Positions 1 through 9,275 of a stretch of 64,000 bases of DNA are shown here, piece after piece. A program made the position numbers and the translations under genes. Below the pieces are notes generated by a model. That model was not told the DNA's origin. It worked only from the letters and a program-made list of their open reading frames with translations, and did not search any database. How positions within the stretch are numbered: the stretch's first letter is position 1; each line of letters starts with the position of its first letter. Source of the DNA: Variovorax davisae (GTDB taxonomy: Bacteria > Pseudomonadota > Gammaproteobacteria > Burkholderiales > Burkholderiaceae_C); contig NZ_JASZYS010000007.1 in the NCBI RefSeq assembly GCF_030316845.1, forward strand, positions 1-64,000, in the 5' to 3' direction.

Positions 1-120
1 GACTCCAAGGTGATCGTGGCGATCAACAAGGACGAGGAGGCGCCGATCTTCTCGGTGGCCGACTACGGCCTGGTCGCCGACCTGTTCACGGCCGTGCCGG
101 AACTGGTCAAGGCCCTTTGA
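1..120 (+). CDS. etfA: Electron transfer flavoprotein alpha subunit, C-terminal end (5' truncated by window)
   Basis: The first 39 codons are open in frame 1 and end with TGA at 118-120. The peptide contains [17 protein letters not shown], the well-conserved C-terminal FAD-domain stretch of ETF alpha. ETF accepts electrons from acyl-CoA dehydrogenases and passes them to ETF-ubiquinone oxidoreductase, which fits the acyl-CoA dehydrogenase directly downstream. A terminator-like hairpin separates the two genes. Only the tail is visible, so length and start cannot be judged. Confidence 0.9.
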   Translation, partial: DSKVIVAINKDEEAPIFSVADYGLVADLFTAVPELVKAL

Positions 121-140
121 CACTTCGAGACATGTGAGCC

Positions 141-168
141 AAAGGGCATCGTTCGCGGTGCCCTTTTT
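141..168 (+). terminator. Rho-independent terminator after etfA
   Basis: An 8-bp perfect stem (141-148 with 159-166) encloses a 10-nt loop and runs into five T residues (164-168). It lies 20 nt after the etfA stop and before the ribosome binding site of the acyl-CoA dehydrogenase gene, so that gene probably has its own promoter or depends on readthrough. Confidence 0.8.
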
Positions 169-211
169 CACATCGGTTGGTATCCGGCACCAGAGGCCGC
201 AGGAGACGCAC

Positions 212-2002
212 ATGAGCTATATCGCCCCCCTCAAGGACATGCTGTTCGACATCGAGCATCTCGCGAACATCGCGCAGGTGGCGCAGATGCCGGGCCTCGA
301 AGACGCCGGCCTCGAAACCGCCCAGGCGGTGCTCGAGGAATGCGCCCGCTTCAACCAGGACGTGATCGCGCCGCTGAACGTGGACGGCGACCGCAACCCT
401 TCATCGTTCAAGGACGGCCAGGTCACGACCACGCCGGGCTTCAAGGAAGCCTTTGCGCAGTACGTGGCGGGCGGCTGGCAAGGGCTGCAGCATCCAGCGG
501 ACTTCGGCGGCCAGGGCCTGCCCAAGGCCATCGGCGCGGCCTGCGTCGAGATGCTCAACTCGGCCAACATGAGTTTCGCGCTGTGCCCGCTGCTGACGGA
601 CGGTGCCACGGAGGCCCTGCTGACGGCCGGCTCCGACGAACTCAAGGCGATCTATCTCGAGAAGCTGGTGAGCGGCCAGTGGACCGGCACCATGAACCTG
701 ACCGAGCCCCAGGCCGGCAGCGACCTTGCGATGGTGCGCAGCCGCGCCGAGCCGCAGGCGGACGGCACCTACAAGGTGTTCGGCACCAAGATCTTCATCA
801 CCTATGGCGAGCACGACATGGCCGAGAACATCGTCCATCTGGTGCTGGCCCGCGTCACCGGCGCGCCCGAAGGCGTGAAGGGCATCAGCCTGTTCGTGGT
901 GCCGAAGTTCATGGTGAACAAGGACGGCGCATTGGGCGCGCGCAACGACGTGCATTGCGTCAGCATCGAGCACAAGCTGGGCATCAAGGCCTCGCCGACC
1001 GCCGTCCTCCAGTATGGCGACCATGGCGGTGCGATCGGCTACCTGGTGGGCCAGGAGAACCGCGGCCTCGAGTACATGTTCATCATGATGAACTCGGCCC
1101 GCTATGCGGTAGGCATGCAGGGCATCGCGATTGCCGAGCGCGCCTACCAGCACGCCGTGGCCTATGCCAGGGACCGCGTGCAGAGCCGCCCGGTCGACGG
1201 ATCCATCAACGCCAGCGCGCCGATCATTCATCACCCGGACGTCAAGCGCATGCTGATGACGATGCGCGCCTACACCGAAGGCTGCCGCGCGATGGCCGCC
1301 GTGGCCGCGGCCGCCTACGACGCGACCCATCACCACCCCGACGCCGAGACGCGCAAGCAGAACCAGGCCTTCTACGAATTCATGGTGCCGTTGGTCAAGG
1401 GCTACAGCACCGAGATGAGCCTGGAAGTGGCCTCGCTGGGCGTGCAGGTGCATGGCGGCATGGGCTTCATCGAGGAGACCGGCGCGGCGCAGTACCTGCG
1501 CGACGCCAAGATCCTGACCATCTACGAAGGCACGACCGCGATCCAGGCCAACGACCTGGTGGGCCGCAAGACGGCGCGCGACGGCGGCCAGACCGCCCGC
1601 GCCATCGCCGCCCAGATCGAGAAGACCGAAGCCGAGCTGGCCCAGCGCGACAGTGCCGACGCCCAGGCGGTGGCCAGGAAGCTGAAGGCCGCGCGCGAAG
1701 CCTTCGTCGACGTGGTCGGCTTCGTCGCCGGCCAGACCAAGGCCTCGCCCAACGCGGTGTTCGCGGGCAGCGTGCCCTACCTGATGCTGGCGGGCAACGT
1801 GGTGGCCGGCTGGCAGCTGGCGCGCTCGCTGCTGGTGGCCGAAGACCTCGCCAAGGCCGGCACCGACGTCGCCTTCATGAAGGCCAAGATCGCCACCGCG
1901 CGCTTCTATGCCGAGCACATCCTGAACAAGGCGCCCGGCCTGCGCGACAGCATCGTCGAGGGCGCCGACAGCGTCACCGCACTGGCGCTCGAATCGTTCT
2001 AA
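212..2002 (+). CDS. Acyl-CoA dehydrogenase with C-terminal extension (DmdC-like)
   Basis: A 596-residue FAD flavoenzyme oxidising an acyl-CoA to the enoyl-CoA and reducing ETF. The central acyl-CoA dehydrogenase signature NLTEPQAGSD lies near residue 163. The motif IYEGTTAIQ carries the probable catalytic base, Glu439. About 130 residues follow the core as an additional helical domain, the architecture of long (about 600 aa) family members such as 3-methylmercaptopropionyl-CoA dehydrogenase DmdC. I chose the ATG at 212 because an AGGAGA ribosome binding site sits 6 nt upstream and MSYIAPLKDM is the usual family N-terminus; the frame is open further upstream, into the terminator. The acyl chain used cannot be told from sequence. 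Confidence 0.88.
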   Translation: MSYIAPLKDMLFDIEHLANIAQVAQMPGLEDAGLETAQAVLEECARFNQDVIAPLNVDGDRNPSSFKDGQVTTTPGFKEAFAQYVAGGWQGLQHPADFGGQGLPKAIGAACVEMLNSANMSFALCPLLTDGATEALLTAGSDELKAIYLEKLVSGQWTGTMNLTEPQAGSDLAMVRSRAEPQADGTYKVFGTKIFITYGEHDMAENIVHLVLARVTGAPEGVKGISLFVVPKFMVNKDGALGARNDVHCVSIEHKLGIKASPTAVLQYGDHGGAIGYLVGQENRGLEYMFIMMNSARYAVGMQGIAIAERAYQHAVAYARDRVQSRPVDGSINASAPIIHHPDVKRMLMTMRAYTEGCRAMAAVAAAAYDATHHHPDAETRKQNQAFYEFMVPLVKGYSTEMSLEVASLGVQVHGGMGFIEETGAAQYLRDAKILTIYEGTTAIQANDLVGRKTARDGGQTARAIAAQIEKTEAELAQRDSADAQAVARKLKAAREAFVDVVGFVAGQTKASPNAVFAGSVPYLMLAGNVVAGWQLARSLLVAEDLAKAGTDVAFMKAKIATARFYAEHILNKAPGLRDSIVEGADSVTALALESF

Positions 2003-2035
2003 GAAATATCTCGTTCATTGATTTCCGGAGACTCC

Positions 2036-2998
2036 ATGTCCAAGCTGCCCCCCGTGCTCGCCAAGCTTCCGCTGCCCATCATCGGCTCGCCGCTGTTCAT
2101 CATCAGCAACCCCAAGCTGGTGATCGCCCAGTGCAAGGCCGGGGTGGTGGGCTCGATGCCCGCGCTCAATGCGCGTCCGGCCGCGCAACTCGAGGAATGG
2201 CTGATCGAGATCACCGAGGAGCTGGCCGCCTACAACAAGGCCAACCCCGACAAGCCGGCGGCGCCTTTCGCCATCAACCAGATCGTGCACAAGAGCAATG
2301 ACCGGCTCGAGCACGACATGGCGATGGTCGTGAAGTACAAGGTGCCGATCGTGATCACCTCGCTCGGCGCGCGCACCGACGTCAACGATGCGGTCCACAG
2401 CTACGGCGGCGTGACCCTGCACGACATCATCAACAACACCTTCGCGAAGAAGGCGATCGAGAAGGGCGCCGACGGCCTGATCGCGGTGGCGGCCGGTGCC
2501 GGCGGCCACGCCGGCGTGAAGAGCCCGTTCGCCCTGATCCAGGAAATCCGCCAGTGGTTCGACGGCCCGGTCGCGCTGTCGGGCTCGATCGCCACCGGCG
2601 ACGCGGTGCTCGCCGCGCAGGCCATGGGCGCCGACTTCGCCTACATCGGCACCGCCTTCATCGCCACCGAGGAGGCCCGCGCGAGCGACGAGTACAAGCA
2701 GGCGATCGTCGACGGCAGCTCCGACGACATCGTCTACTCGAACCTGTTCACCGGCGTGCATGGCAATTACCTGGCGCCCAGCATCGTGGCCGCCGGCATG
2801 GACCCGGCCAACCTGCCCGAAGGCGACCTCAAGACCATGAACTTCGGCGGCGGCGAAGGCAGCAAGGCCAAGGCCTGGAAGGACATCTGGGGTTCGGGCC
2901 AGGGCATCGGCGCGGTGACCGAGGTCGCGAGCGCCGCGGCCTTCGTCGAGAAGCTCAAGCGCGAATACTTCGACGCCCGCCGGCGACTCGCGCTCTAG
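2036..2998 (+). CDS. Nitronate monooxygenase (2-nitropropane dioxygenase family)
   Basis: A 320-residue FMN-dependent TIM-barrel enzyme that oxidises alkyl nitronates or related carbanions with O2. The GAGGHAG segment places the probable catalytic base at His158. LSGSIATGDAV and the following GADFAYIGTAFIAT match FMN-phosphate-binding strands of the family. The ATG at 2036 has a GGAG site 5 nt upstream; an in-frame TTG 18 nt earlier is less convincing. It follows the acyl-CoA dehydrogenase by 33 nt and may be cotranscribed. Members next to acyl-CoA dehydrogenases are common in Burkholderiales and their physiological substrate is usually unknown. Confidence 0.85.
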   Translation: MSKLPPVLAKLPLPIIGSPLFIISNPKLVIAQCKAGVVGSMPALNARPAAQLEEWLIEITEELAAYNKANPDKPAAPFAINQIVHKSNDRLEHDMAMVVKYKVPIVITSLGARTDVNDAVHSYGGVTLHDIINNTFAKKAIEKGADGLIAVAAGAGGHAGVKSPFALIQEIRQWFDGPVALSGSIATGDAVLAAQAMGADFAYIGTAFIATEEARASDEYKQAIVDGSSDDIVYSNLFTGVHGNYLAPSIVAAGMDPANLPEGDLKTMNFGGGEGSKAKAWKDIWGSGQGIGAVTEVASAAAFVEKLKREYFDARRRLAL

Positions 2999-3002
2999 GA
3001 CC

Positions 3003-4139
3003 GTGACACGGCGAGGGGCGGCGGTGGGTCGCATGCCGCTGCTGGACGCAGTCAAGGGCGTGGCATGCGCCCTGATCGTCGGCCATCACCTGGCGCGCTA
3101 CGGTCCGCTGCAAGAGGGCGCTTCGGTCCTCGCGCCGGCGTTGTTCGACTGGCTGGCCCAGCACGGCCGGCTGGCGGTGCAGGTCTTCCTGGTGCTGGCC
3201 GGCTTCCTGGCGGCCGGCAGCCTGGCGCCCGATGGCGTGCTGCGGGTCGACCGCCCTTTGGCGCGCGTCGGCCAGCGCTACGGGCGCCTGGTCATGCCCT
3301 ACCTGGCGGCGCTCTGCTTCAGCGTGCTGGTCGCCGCGCTGGTGCGGCCCTGGCTCGAGGGCGACGCGGTGCCGGCCGCGCCCGGCCTGGCCCAGCTGCT
3401 GGCGCACGGGCTGCTGCTGCAGGACCTGCTGGGCTTCGAAGCCCTCTCGACCGGGGTCTGGTACGTGGCGATCGACTTCCAGCTGTTCGTGCTGGCGCTG
3501 GCGGCGATCGGCCTGTCGGAGCTGTTGCAGCGGCGCTGGGCGCTGGGCCGCGAGCGCTCCCGCTGGCTGGTGGCCGGCCTCGTGCTGGCGCTGGTGATGG
3601 CCTCGCTGGCGGTGTTCAACCGCCGGCAGGCGCTCGATGTCACGGCGATCTATTTCTTCGGCTCGTACGGGCTGGGCATGCTGGTGTTCTGGATCGGCCG
3701 CGCGACCCGCGACAGCACCTGGCGCTACGCGGTGCTGCTGCTGGCGCTGGTCGGGGCTGCGGCGCTGGCGCTCGACTGGCGCAGCCGCATCGCGATCGCG
3801 CTGGTCACCGCATTGGCCGTGGCCGTGGTGCAGCATCGCGACGGACTGGCGTCCGCCGCCTGGCCGCGCATCGGCGCGCCGCTGGTGCGGCTCGGCCGCA
3901 TTTCGTATTCGCTGTTCCTGATCCATTTCCCGGTGCTGCTGCTGGTCAGCGCGGCGATGAGCCACCTGCTGCCGGCGACCCCGTGGATCGACCTGATGGG
4001 CCTGCTGGCGACCTTCGCGCTGTCGATCGCGGCCGCCTCGCTGCTGTATCGCTGGGTCGAATCGCGGCCTGCGACCTGGCGCGCGGTGCTGGGCCTGTTC
4101 GCGGCCCTGCTGGCCTGCGGCTTGCTGGTCTCGGCCTGA
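3003..4139 (+). CDS. Acyltransferase 3 family integral membrane protein
   Basis: A 378-residue protein with about ten hydrophobic segments. It begins with LLDAVKGVACALIVGHHLA, where the paired histidines of the first membrane helix match the conserved His of acyltransferase-3 (OafA-like) proteins. ISYSLFLIHFPVLLL near the C-terminus is also typical. The family transfers acetyl or other acyl groups to sugars, peptidoglycan or glycolipids across the inner membrane; the acceptor here is unknown. The start is uncertain: GTG at 3003 lies 4 nt after the preceding stop, but GTG 3024 or ATG 3033 would still keep the first helix. A 14-bp GC palindrome at 4155-4168 follows the gene. Confidence 0.8.
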   Translation: MTRRGAAVGRMPLLDAVKGVACALIVGHHLARYGPLQEGASVLAPALFDWLAQHGRLAVQVFLVLAGFLAAGSLAPDGVLRVDRPLARVGQRYGRLVMPYLAALCFSVLVAALVRPWLEGDAVPAAPGLAQLLAHGLLLQDLLGFEALSTGVWYVAIDFQLFVLALAAIGLSELLQRRWALGRERSRWLVAGLVLALVMASLAVFNRRQALDVTAIYFFGSYGLGMLVFWIGRATRDSTWRYAVLLLALVGAAALALDWRSRIAIALVTALAVAVVQHRDGLASAAWPRIGAPLVRLGRISYSLFLIHFPVLLLVSAAMSHLLPATPWIDLMGLLATFALSIAAASLLYRWVESRPATWRAVLGLFAALLACGLLVSA

Positions 4140-4252
4140 GCGGCCGCCGCGCGCCGGTGCGCGCACCGCGGGGGCCCGCGCGTCACGACCTTCTGTTAGC
4201 TTAGCGACCCGTCGCCTGCAGCGAAGGCGCACATCCCGTATGATTTATGAGT

Positions 4253-4270
4253 TTTCAGTAAATACTGAAA
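4253..4270. promoter_or_regulatory. Candidate operator before cydD: perfect palindrome TTTCAGTA-AA-TACTGAAA
   Basis: Two 8-bp perfect inverted half-sites are separated by AA and end 17 nt before the cydD GTG. A possible -10 box, TATGAT, lies at 4239-4244, so the palindrome would cover the transcription start, the expected position for a repressor. A 14/18 match occurs at 11304-11321 in front of the GbsR/MarR-type regulator gene downstream of the same operon. Binding is inferred, not known. Confidence 0.6.
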
Positions 4271-4287
4271 TTACAAAAGTTTAATAC

Positions 4288-5943
4288 GTGAACACCGCCG
4301 CCCCTTCGTTCGCCAGCCTGGTCCAGGGCGCCGCCGCGCTGCTCTGGGTGCCGCAGGCGGCGCTGCTGGCGGCGGCGGTGCAGCGACTGGGGGCGGGGGA
4401 GGGCCCGGCGGCGGTGCTCTGGCCGGCGGCCGGGATCCTGCTGCTCGGGCTGCTGCGGGCGGCGGCGGAAGCCTGGGGCGCGCGCCGCGTCTATGCGCAG
4501 GCGCGGCTGCACCTGTCCGCGCTGCGGGCCCGGGTCGCGGCCGCGCTGGCCGCCCGTTCGCCGATGGACAGCGCCCGCCCGGCCGCGGGCCTGGCCGCCA
4601 GCGTGATCGCCGAGCAGGCCGAAGCGGTCGTGCCCTGCCTGGTGCGCTACGGGCCGGCGCGCTGGCGGGCGATGGTGGTGCCGCTGGTCATCGTCGCCGT
4701 GGTGGCCTGCCTGTCCTGGGTGGCGGCCGCCGTGCTGCTGGTGGCGGCGCCGCTGATCCCGGTCTTCATGGCCGTCGTCGGCTGGCGCGCCCGGGCCGCG
4801 AGCGAGGCGCAGATGGTCGAACTGGGCGGCATGAACGGCTTCCTGCTCGATCGCCTGCGCGGCCTTGCGACCTTGCGCGCGCTCGATGCCGTCGACGCCA
4901 CCGCGCGGCGCCTGGGCGCGTCGGCCCAGTCGCTGCGGGCCCGGACGATGGCGGTGCTGCGCATCGCCTTCCTGTCGTCGGCGGTGCTGGAGCTGTTCTC
5001 GGCGCTCGGCGTCGCGATGGTGGCGGCCTACGTCGGCTTCCATCTGCTGGGCACCTTCGGCTTCGGCACCTGGGGCCGCACGCTGAGCCTGGGCGAGGGG
5101 CTGTTCATCCTGCTGCTGGCGCCGGCCTTCTTCGAGCCGCTGCGGGAGCTGTCGGCGGTCTGGCACGACCGCGCGGCCGGTGAAGCCGCGCTGGCGTCGC
5201 TGGCTCGCCTGAGCGAGGGTGGCGTCGCGCTGCCCGGTGGCGCGCCGGCAGGCGACGGGCCGCGAGCGCCGGCCGGCACGCCGGGCGCGCCGGCGGTGCG
5301 CGTCCACGGCCTGTGCTTCTCGCATGCCGGCGAGGCCGCCTTCTTCGACCGCTACGACCTGCGCGTGGCCGCCGGCGAGCACGTGGCCCTGATGGGGCCC
5401 AGCGGCTCGGGCAAGACGGCGCTGCTGAGCCTGATCGCCGGCCTGGTGCCGGCGCAGGGCGGCGAGATCCTGATCGGCGGCGTGCCGCTGTCGGACCAGA
5501 CGGCGGCCGCGCTGCGCACGCGGATGGCGTGGATGGGCCAGAAGCCGCATGTCTTCGCGGGCTCGGTGCAGGCCAACGTGGCGCTCGGGCGGGCCGGCGT
5601 GCAGGCGGCGCAGGTGGAGGCCGCGATGCGCTTCGCCGCGCTCGACGGCGTCGCCCAGGCCCGCCCCGGCGTCGCGCTGGGGGAAGGCGGCGGCGGCCTG
5701 TCGGGCGGCGAGGCAGTGCGGCTGGCGCTGGCGCGCGTGGCGGCGAACCCCGGGGCCGATCTGCTGCTGGTCGACGAGCCGACCGCGCACCTCGACAGCG
5801 AGACCGCCGAACGTGTCGTCGACGCCCTGATGCAGCTGGCGCGCGGCAAGACGCTGATCGCCGCCACCCACGACCCGGTGCTGGCGGCCCGCCTGGGCCG
5901 CGTGATCCGGCTCGACGAACTGCCGGCGAAGGAGGCCGCATGA
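4288..5943 (+). CDS. cydD: Thiol reductant ABC exporter subunit CydD
   Basis: A 551-residue half-transporter: an N-terminal six-helix ABC exporter domain (to about residue 315) and a C-terminal nucleotide-binding domain. Walker A (GPSGSGKT) is at about 370, the LSGGE signature at about 471 and Walker B (LLLVDEP) at 492-498. With CydC it exports cysteine/glutathione to the periplasm, needed for assembly of cytochrome bd. The GTG start at 4288 has no clear Shine-Dalgarno sequence, so initiation may be weak. It is first in a cydDCABX operon and overlaps cydC by 4 nt. The order cydDC before cydAB agrees with a dedicated bd-oxidase assembly operon. Confidence 0.93.
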   Translation: MNTAAPSFASLVQGAAALLWVPQAALLAAAVQRLGAGEGPAAVLWPAAGILLLGLLRAAAEAWGARRVYAQARLHLSALRARVAAALAARSPMDSARPAAGLAASVIAEQAEAVVPCLVRYGPARWRAMVVPLVIVAVVACLSWVAAAVLLVAAPLIPVFMAVVGWRARAASEAQMVELGGMNGFLLDRLRGLATLRALDAVDATARRLGASAQSLRARTMAVLRIAFLSSAVLELFSALGVAMVAAYVGFHLLGTFGFGTWGRTLSLGEGLFILLLAPAFFEPLRELSAVWHDRAAGEAALASLARLSEGGVALPGGAPAGDGPRAPAGTPGAPAVRVHGLCFSHAGEAAFFDRYDLRVAAGEHVALMGPSGSGKTALLSLIAGLVPAQGGEILIGGVPLSDQTAAALRTRMAWMGQKPHVFAGSVQANVALGRAGVQAAQVEAAMRFAALDGVAQARPGVALGEGGGGLSGGEAVRLALARVAANPGADLLLVDEPTAHLDSETAERVVDALMQLARGKTLIAATHDPVLAARLGRVIRLDELPAKEAA

Positions 5944-7646
5944 AGCACTGGCGCGACGTGCGGTCGCTGCTCGCGGCCTTCTGGCAGGCGCAGCCGCGCC
6001 GCCTGGCCCTCGGCGCCGCGCTGGCGATGCTGACGGTGTTGATGGGGATGGCGCTGCTGGGCCTCTCGGGTTGGTTCATCAGCGCCACCGCGCTGGCCGG
6101 GCTGCAGGCGGCCACGGCCCTGCGCTTCGATGTCTTCATGCCCTCGGCGGGCATCCGCCTGCTGGCGCTGGGCCGCACCGGCTCGCGCTACGCCGAGCGG
6201 CTGGTCACGCACGACGCCACCTTCGGCGTGCTGGCCGCACTGCGCGAGCGCCTGTTCCGCGGCTGGGCCCGCCCCGATGCCGCACGTCGGCTGCTGGCCC
6301 GGCCGGCGCGCCTGCTGTTCCGCCTGACGGCCGACATCGACGCCCTCGAATCCTTCTACCTGCGGCTGCTGGTGCCGGCCGTGGCCGCGCTGGGCGCGGC
6401 GCTGTTTGCCGGCGTCGTGCTGGGCGTCATGAAAGCCTGGATCGGCGTTGCGCTGGCGCTGTGGCTGGTCGTGGCGGGCTGGGGCATCGCGCTGGCCGTG
6501 GCCGCGCGGGGCCGGCCGGCGGCGCTGCGGCGCGCGCAGGCGATGGAAACCCTGCGGGCCCGCGCCGCCGACCTGGTGTCGGGCCAGACCGAACTCGTCA
6601 TGGCCGGCCGGAGCGCGGCGCAGCGCGAGGCGCTGGCCGCCGCCGATCGCCATCTGGCCCACGCCGACCTTGCGCTCAACCGGCTCGAGGTGCGCGCCGG
6701 CATGGCCTACGGCATGGCCGGCACGCTGACCTTGGTGGCGGTGCTGCTGGCGGCCGCCTCGCTGGTGGGCGAGGGCGCGATCGGCGCGCCCGCGGCGGCG
6801 CTGGCGCTGCTGGTGGCGCTCACCGCGCTCGAACCCTTCGCTGCCTTGCGCCGCGGCGCGCTCGAGGCCGGCCGCGCCTGGCTGGCGGCCCGGCGCCTGG
6901 CGCCCCGCCTCGCGCCGGGCCTGCCCGTCGAGGCGGCGGCGCCGGCCTGGCCGGCCGCGCCATCCGACGCCGGCCTGGCGCTGCGCCTCACGCGCGTCGT
7001 CGCGGCCCACCCCGGCAGTCGGGCGCCGGCGCTGCGCGAGATCTCCCTGACCTTGGCCGCCGGCGAGCGGGTCGCGCTGGTCGGCCCCAGCGGCGCCGGC
7101 AAATCCACCTTGCTGGCCCTGGTCGCGGGCGAGTTCGCTGCGGCCTCCGGCGAGGTGGGCAGTGCGCCGCATTGCCTGCTGACCCAGCGCACGGAGCTGT
7201 TCCAGGACAGCCTGCGAGACAACCTCCGGCTGGCCGATCCGGCCGCCGACGATGCCCGGCTCTGGGCCGTCCTGCAGGCCGCCGGCCTGGCCCCGGAAGT
7301 GCACGCGATGGCCGCCGGGCTCGACACGCCGCTGGGCGAGGGCGGCCTGGGCCTCTCGGGCGGCCAGTCGCGGCGGCTCGCGCTGGCGCGGTTGATGCTG
7401 CGCGACGTGCCGCTCTGGCTGCTGGACGAACCCACCGAAGCATTGGACACTGCGACCGCCCACGACGTGTTGCAGCGCCTCGATGCCCAGGCGGCAGGCC
7501 GCACGCTGCTGGTCGCGACCCACCTGCGTCGCGAGGCGGCGCTGGCCCACCGCTTGATCTCGATGCAGGACGGCCGGATCGCCGCCGACCTGCGGCGCGG
7601 CACCGCCGCCTTCGACGCGGCACTGCAGGCGCTGCGCCCGGACTGA
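5940..7646 (+). CDS. cydC: Thiol reductant ABC exporter subunit CydC
   Basis: A 568-residue partner of CydD with the same membrane-domain plus ATPase layout. Walker A GPSGAGKST lies at about 382-390, LSGGQ at 472-476 and Walker B LLDEP near 494. The ATG at 5940 overlaps the cydD stop (ATGA) and has an AAGGAGG site 5-11 nt upstream inside cydD, so translation is probably coupled. The frame stays open upstream inside cydD, but the CydC-like sequence begins at MKHWRDVR. The CydDC heterodimer acts in the inner membrane and is required for maturation of the oxidase encoded next. Confidence 0.93.
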   Translation: MKHWRDVRSLLAAFWQAQPRRLALGAALAMLTVLMGMALLGLSGWFISATALAGLQAATALRFDVFMPSAGIRLLALGRTGSRYAERLVTHDATFGVLAALRERLFRGWARPDAARRLLARPARLLFRLTADIDALESFYLRLLVPAVAALGAALFAGVVLGVMKAWIGVALALWLVVAGWGIALAVAARGRPAALRRAQAMETLRARAADLVSGQTELVMAGRSAAQREALAAADRHLAHADLALNRLEVRAGMAYGMAGTLTLVAVLLAAASLVGEGAIGAPAAALALLVALTALEPFAALRRGALEAGRAWLAARRLAPRLAPGLPVEAAAPAWPAAPSDAGLALRLTRVVAAHPGSRAPALREISLTLAAGERVALVGPSGAGKSTLLALVAGEFAAASGEVGSAPHCLLTQRTELFQDSLRDNLRLADPAADDARLWAVLQAAGLAPEVHAMAAGLDTPLGEGGLGLSGGQSRRLALARLMLRDVPLWLLDEPTEALDTATAHDVLQRLDAQAAGRTLLVATHLRREAALAHRLISMQDGRIAADLRRGTAAFDAALQALRPD

Positions 7647-7671
7647 GAACGAAGAATACGAAAGGAACCCC

Positions 7672-9273
7672 ATGGACCTCGACATCGTTGCCCTCTCCCG
7701 ATTGCAGTTCGCCCTGACGGCGCTCTACCACTTCCTGTTCGTGCCGCTGACCATCGGGTTGGCCGTGATCCTCGCGATCATGGAGACGGTCTACGTGATG
7801 ACCGGGCGCACCATCTGGCGCGACATGACGAAGTTCTGGGGCGTGCTGTTCGGCATCAACTTCGCGATGGGCGTGGCCACCGGCATCGTCATGGAGTTCC
7901 AGTTCGGCATGAACTGGAGCTACTACAGCCACTACGTGGGCGACGTCTTCGGCGCGCCGCTGGCGATCGAGGGGCTGATGGCCTTCTTCCTCGAAGCCAG
8001 CTTCGTCGGCCTGTTCTTCTTCGGCTGGGACAAGCTGTCGAAGGTGGCGCACCTGGTCGTCACCTGGCTGGTGGCGATCGGCTCCAACCTGTCGGCGCTC
8101 TGGATCCTGATCGCCAACGGCTGGATGCAGAACCCGGTGGGCGCGGCCTTCAATCCGCAGACCATGCGCATGGAGGTGACCGACTTCGCCGCCGTGCTGA
8201 CCAACCCGGTGGCGCAGGCCAAGTTCGTGCACACGGTGTCGGCGGGCTACACCGTGGCGGCGATCTTCGTGCTCGGCGTCTCGGCCTGGTACCTGCTCAA
8301 GGGCCGCCATCTCGAACTCGCCAAGCGCTCGATGACCGTGGCCGCCTCCTTCGGTCTCGCGGCCTCGCTGTCGGTGGTGGTGCTCGGCGACGAGAGCGGC
8401 TACCTGTCGACCGAGCACCAGAAGATGAAGGTCGCCTCGATCGAGGCGATGTGGAAGACCGAGCCCGCGCCGGCCGCCTTCACCGCCTTCGGCTTCCCGG
8501 ACCAGCGCACCCGAGAGACCCATTTCGCGGTCCACATCCCGATGCTGCTGGGCCTGATCGGCACTCGCTCGCTGACCAAGGAGGTGCCGGGCATCGAGGA
8601 CCTGGTCGCCCGTGCCGAGGACCACATCCGCGAGGGCATCAAGGCCTACGACGCGCTGCAGACGATCCGCCAGGCCAGGAGCGATGCCGAGGTGCCCGCG
8701 AAGGCGCGCGCCGACTTCGAGGCCCACGGCAGCTTCATGGGCTACGCGCTGCTGCTCAAGCGCTATGTCGACGATCCGCGCCAGGCCACGCCGGAACAGA
8801 TCACCAAGGCCTCCTGGGACCTGGTGCCGCCGGTGTTCTCGCTCTACTGGTCGTTCCGGATCATGGTCGGCCTGGGCATGTTCTTCATCGTGCTGACCGC
8901 CACCTTCTTCGTGCTGTCGACCCGGCGCCGGCTGGACGCCCATCCCTGGCTGCTGAAGGTCGCCGTGTTCTCGATACCGCTGCCCTGGGTGGCGGCCGAG
9001 ATGGGCTGGATCGTGGCCGAGGTCGGCCGCCAGCCGTGGGTGATCGAAGGCGTGCTGCCGACCGCGGTCGCGGTCTCGAACCTCGGCGCCGCGACGGTGC
9101 TCGGCACCATCGTCGGCTTCGTGGCGATCTACACGGTCCTGTTCGTGATCGAGATGAAGCTGATGCTGAAGGCGATCCGCAAGGGACCGGCCGAACAGCC
9201 GCCGACCCCGGCCGGCGCCTGGCGCGCCGGCCCCGACATCGCGGGCCGTCCGCGCACCTCGCTGGGAGCTTGA
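7672..9273 (+). CDS. cydA: Cytochrome bd ubiquinol oxidase subunit I
   Basis: A 533-residue integral membrane subunit carrying hemes b558, b595 and d and the quinol-oxidising Q-loop. His20 corresponds to the N-terminal heme ligand, His187 in KFVHTVSAGY to the b558 ligand, and Met398 in FRIMVGLGM to the second b558 ligand. The Q-loop region HQKMKVASIEAMW is present, and the total length fits the long-Q-loop (E. coli-like) class rather than the short cyanide-insensitive class. AAAGGAA precedes the ATG. It works with CydB and CydX as a high-oxygen-affinity terminal oxidase. Confidence 0.96.
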   Translation: MDLDIVALSRLQFALTALYHFLFVPLTIGLAVILAIMETVYVMTGRTIWRDMTKFWGVLFGINFAMGVATGIVMEFQFGMNWSYYSHYVGDVFGAPLAIEGLMAFFLEASFVGLFFFGWDKLSKVAHLVVTWLVAIGSNLSALWILIANGWMQNPVGAAFNPQTMRMEVTDFAAVLTNPVAQAKFVHTVSAGYTVAAIFVLGVSAWYLLKGRHLELAKRSMTVAASFGLAASLSVVVLGDESGYLSTEHQKMKVASIEAMWKTEPAPAAFTAFGFPDQRTRETHFAVHIPMLLGLIGTRSLTKEVPGIEDLVARAEDHIREGIKAYDALQTIRQARSDAEVPAKARADFEAHGSFMGYALLLKRYVDDPRQATPEQITKASWDLVPPVFSLYWSFRIMVGLGMFFIVLTATFFVLSTRRRLDAHPWLLKVAVFSIPLPWVAAEMGWIVAEVGRQPWVIEGVLPTAVAVSNLGAATVLGTIVGFVAIYTVLFVIEMKLMLKAIRKGPAEQPPTPAGAWRAGPDIAGRPRTSLGA

Positions 9274-9275
9274 CC

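Noticed and set aside
2015..3055. Minus-strand open frame opposite the nitronate monooxygenase
   Set aside because: Antisense shadow of a recognised gene; biased composition and no motifs.
4155..4168. GC palindrome CGGTGCGCGCACCG after the acyltransferase gene as a terminator
   Set aside because: No T-run follows on either strand; such palindromes arise easily at this G+C content.
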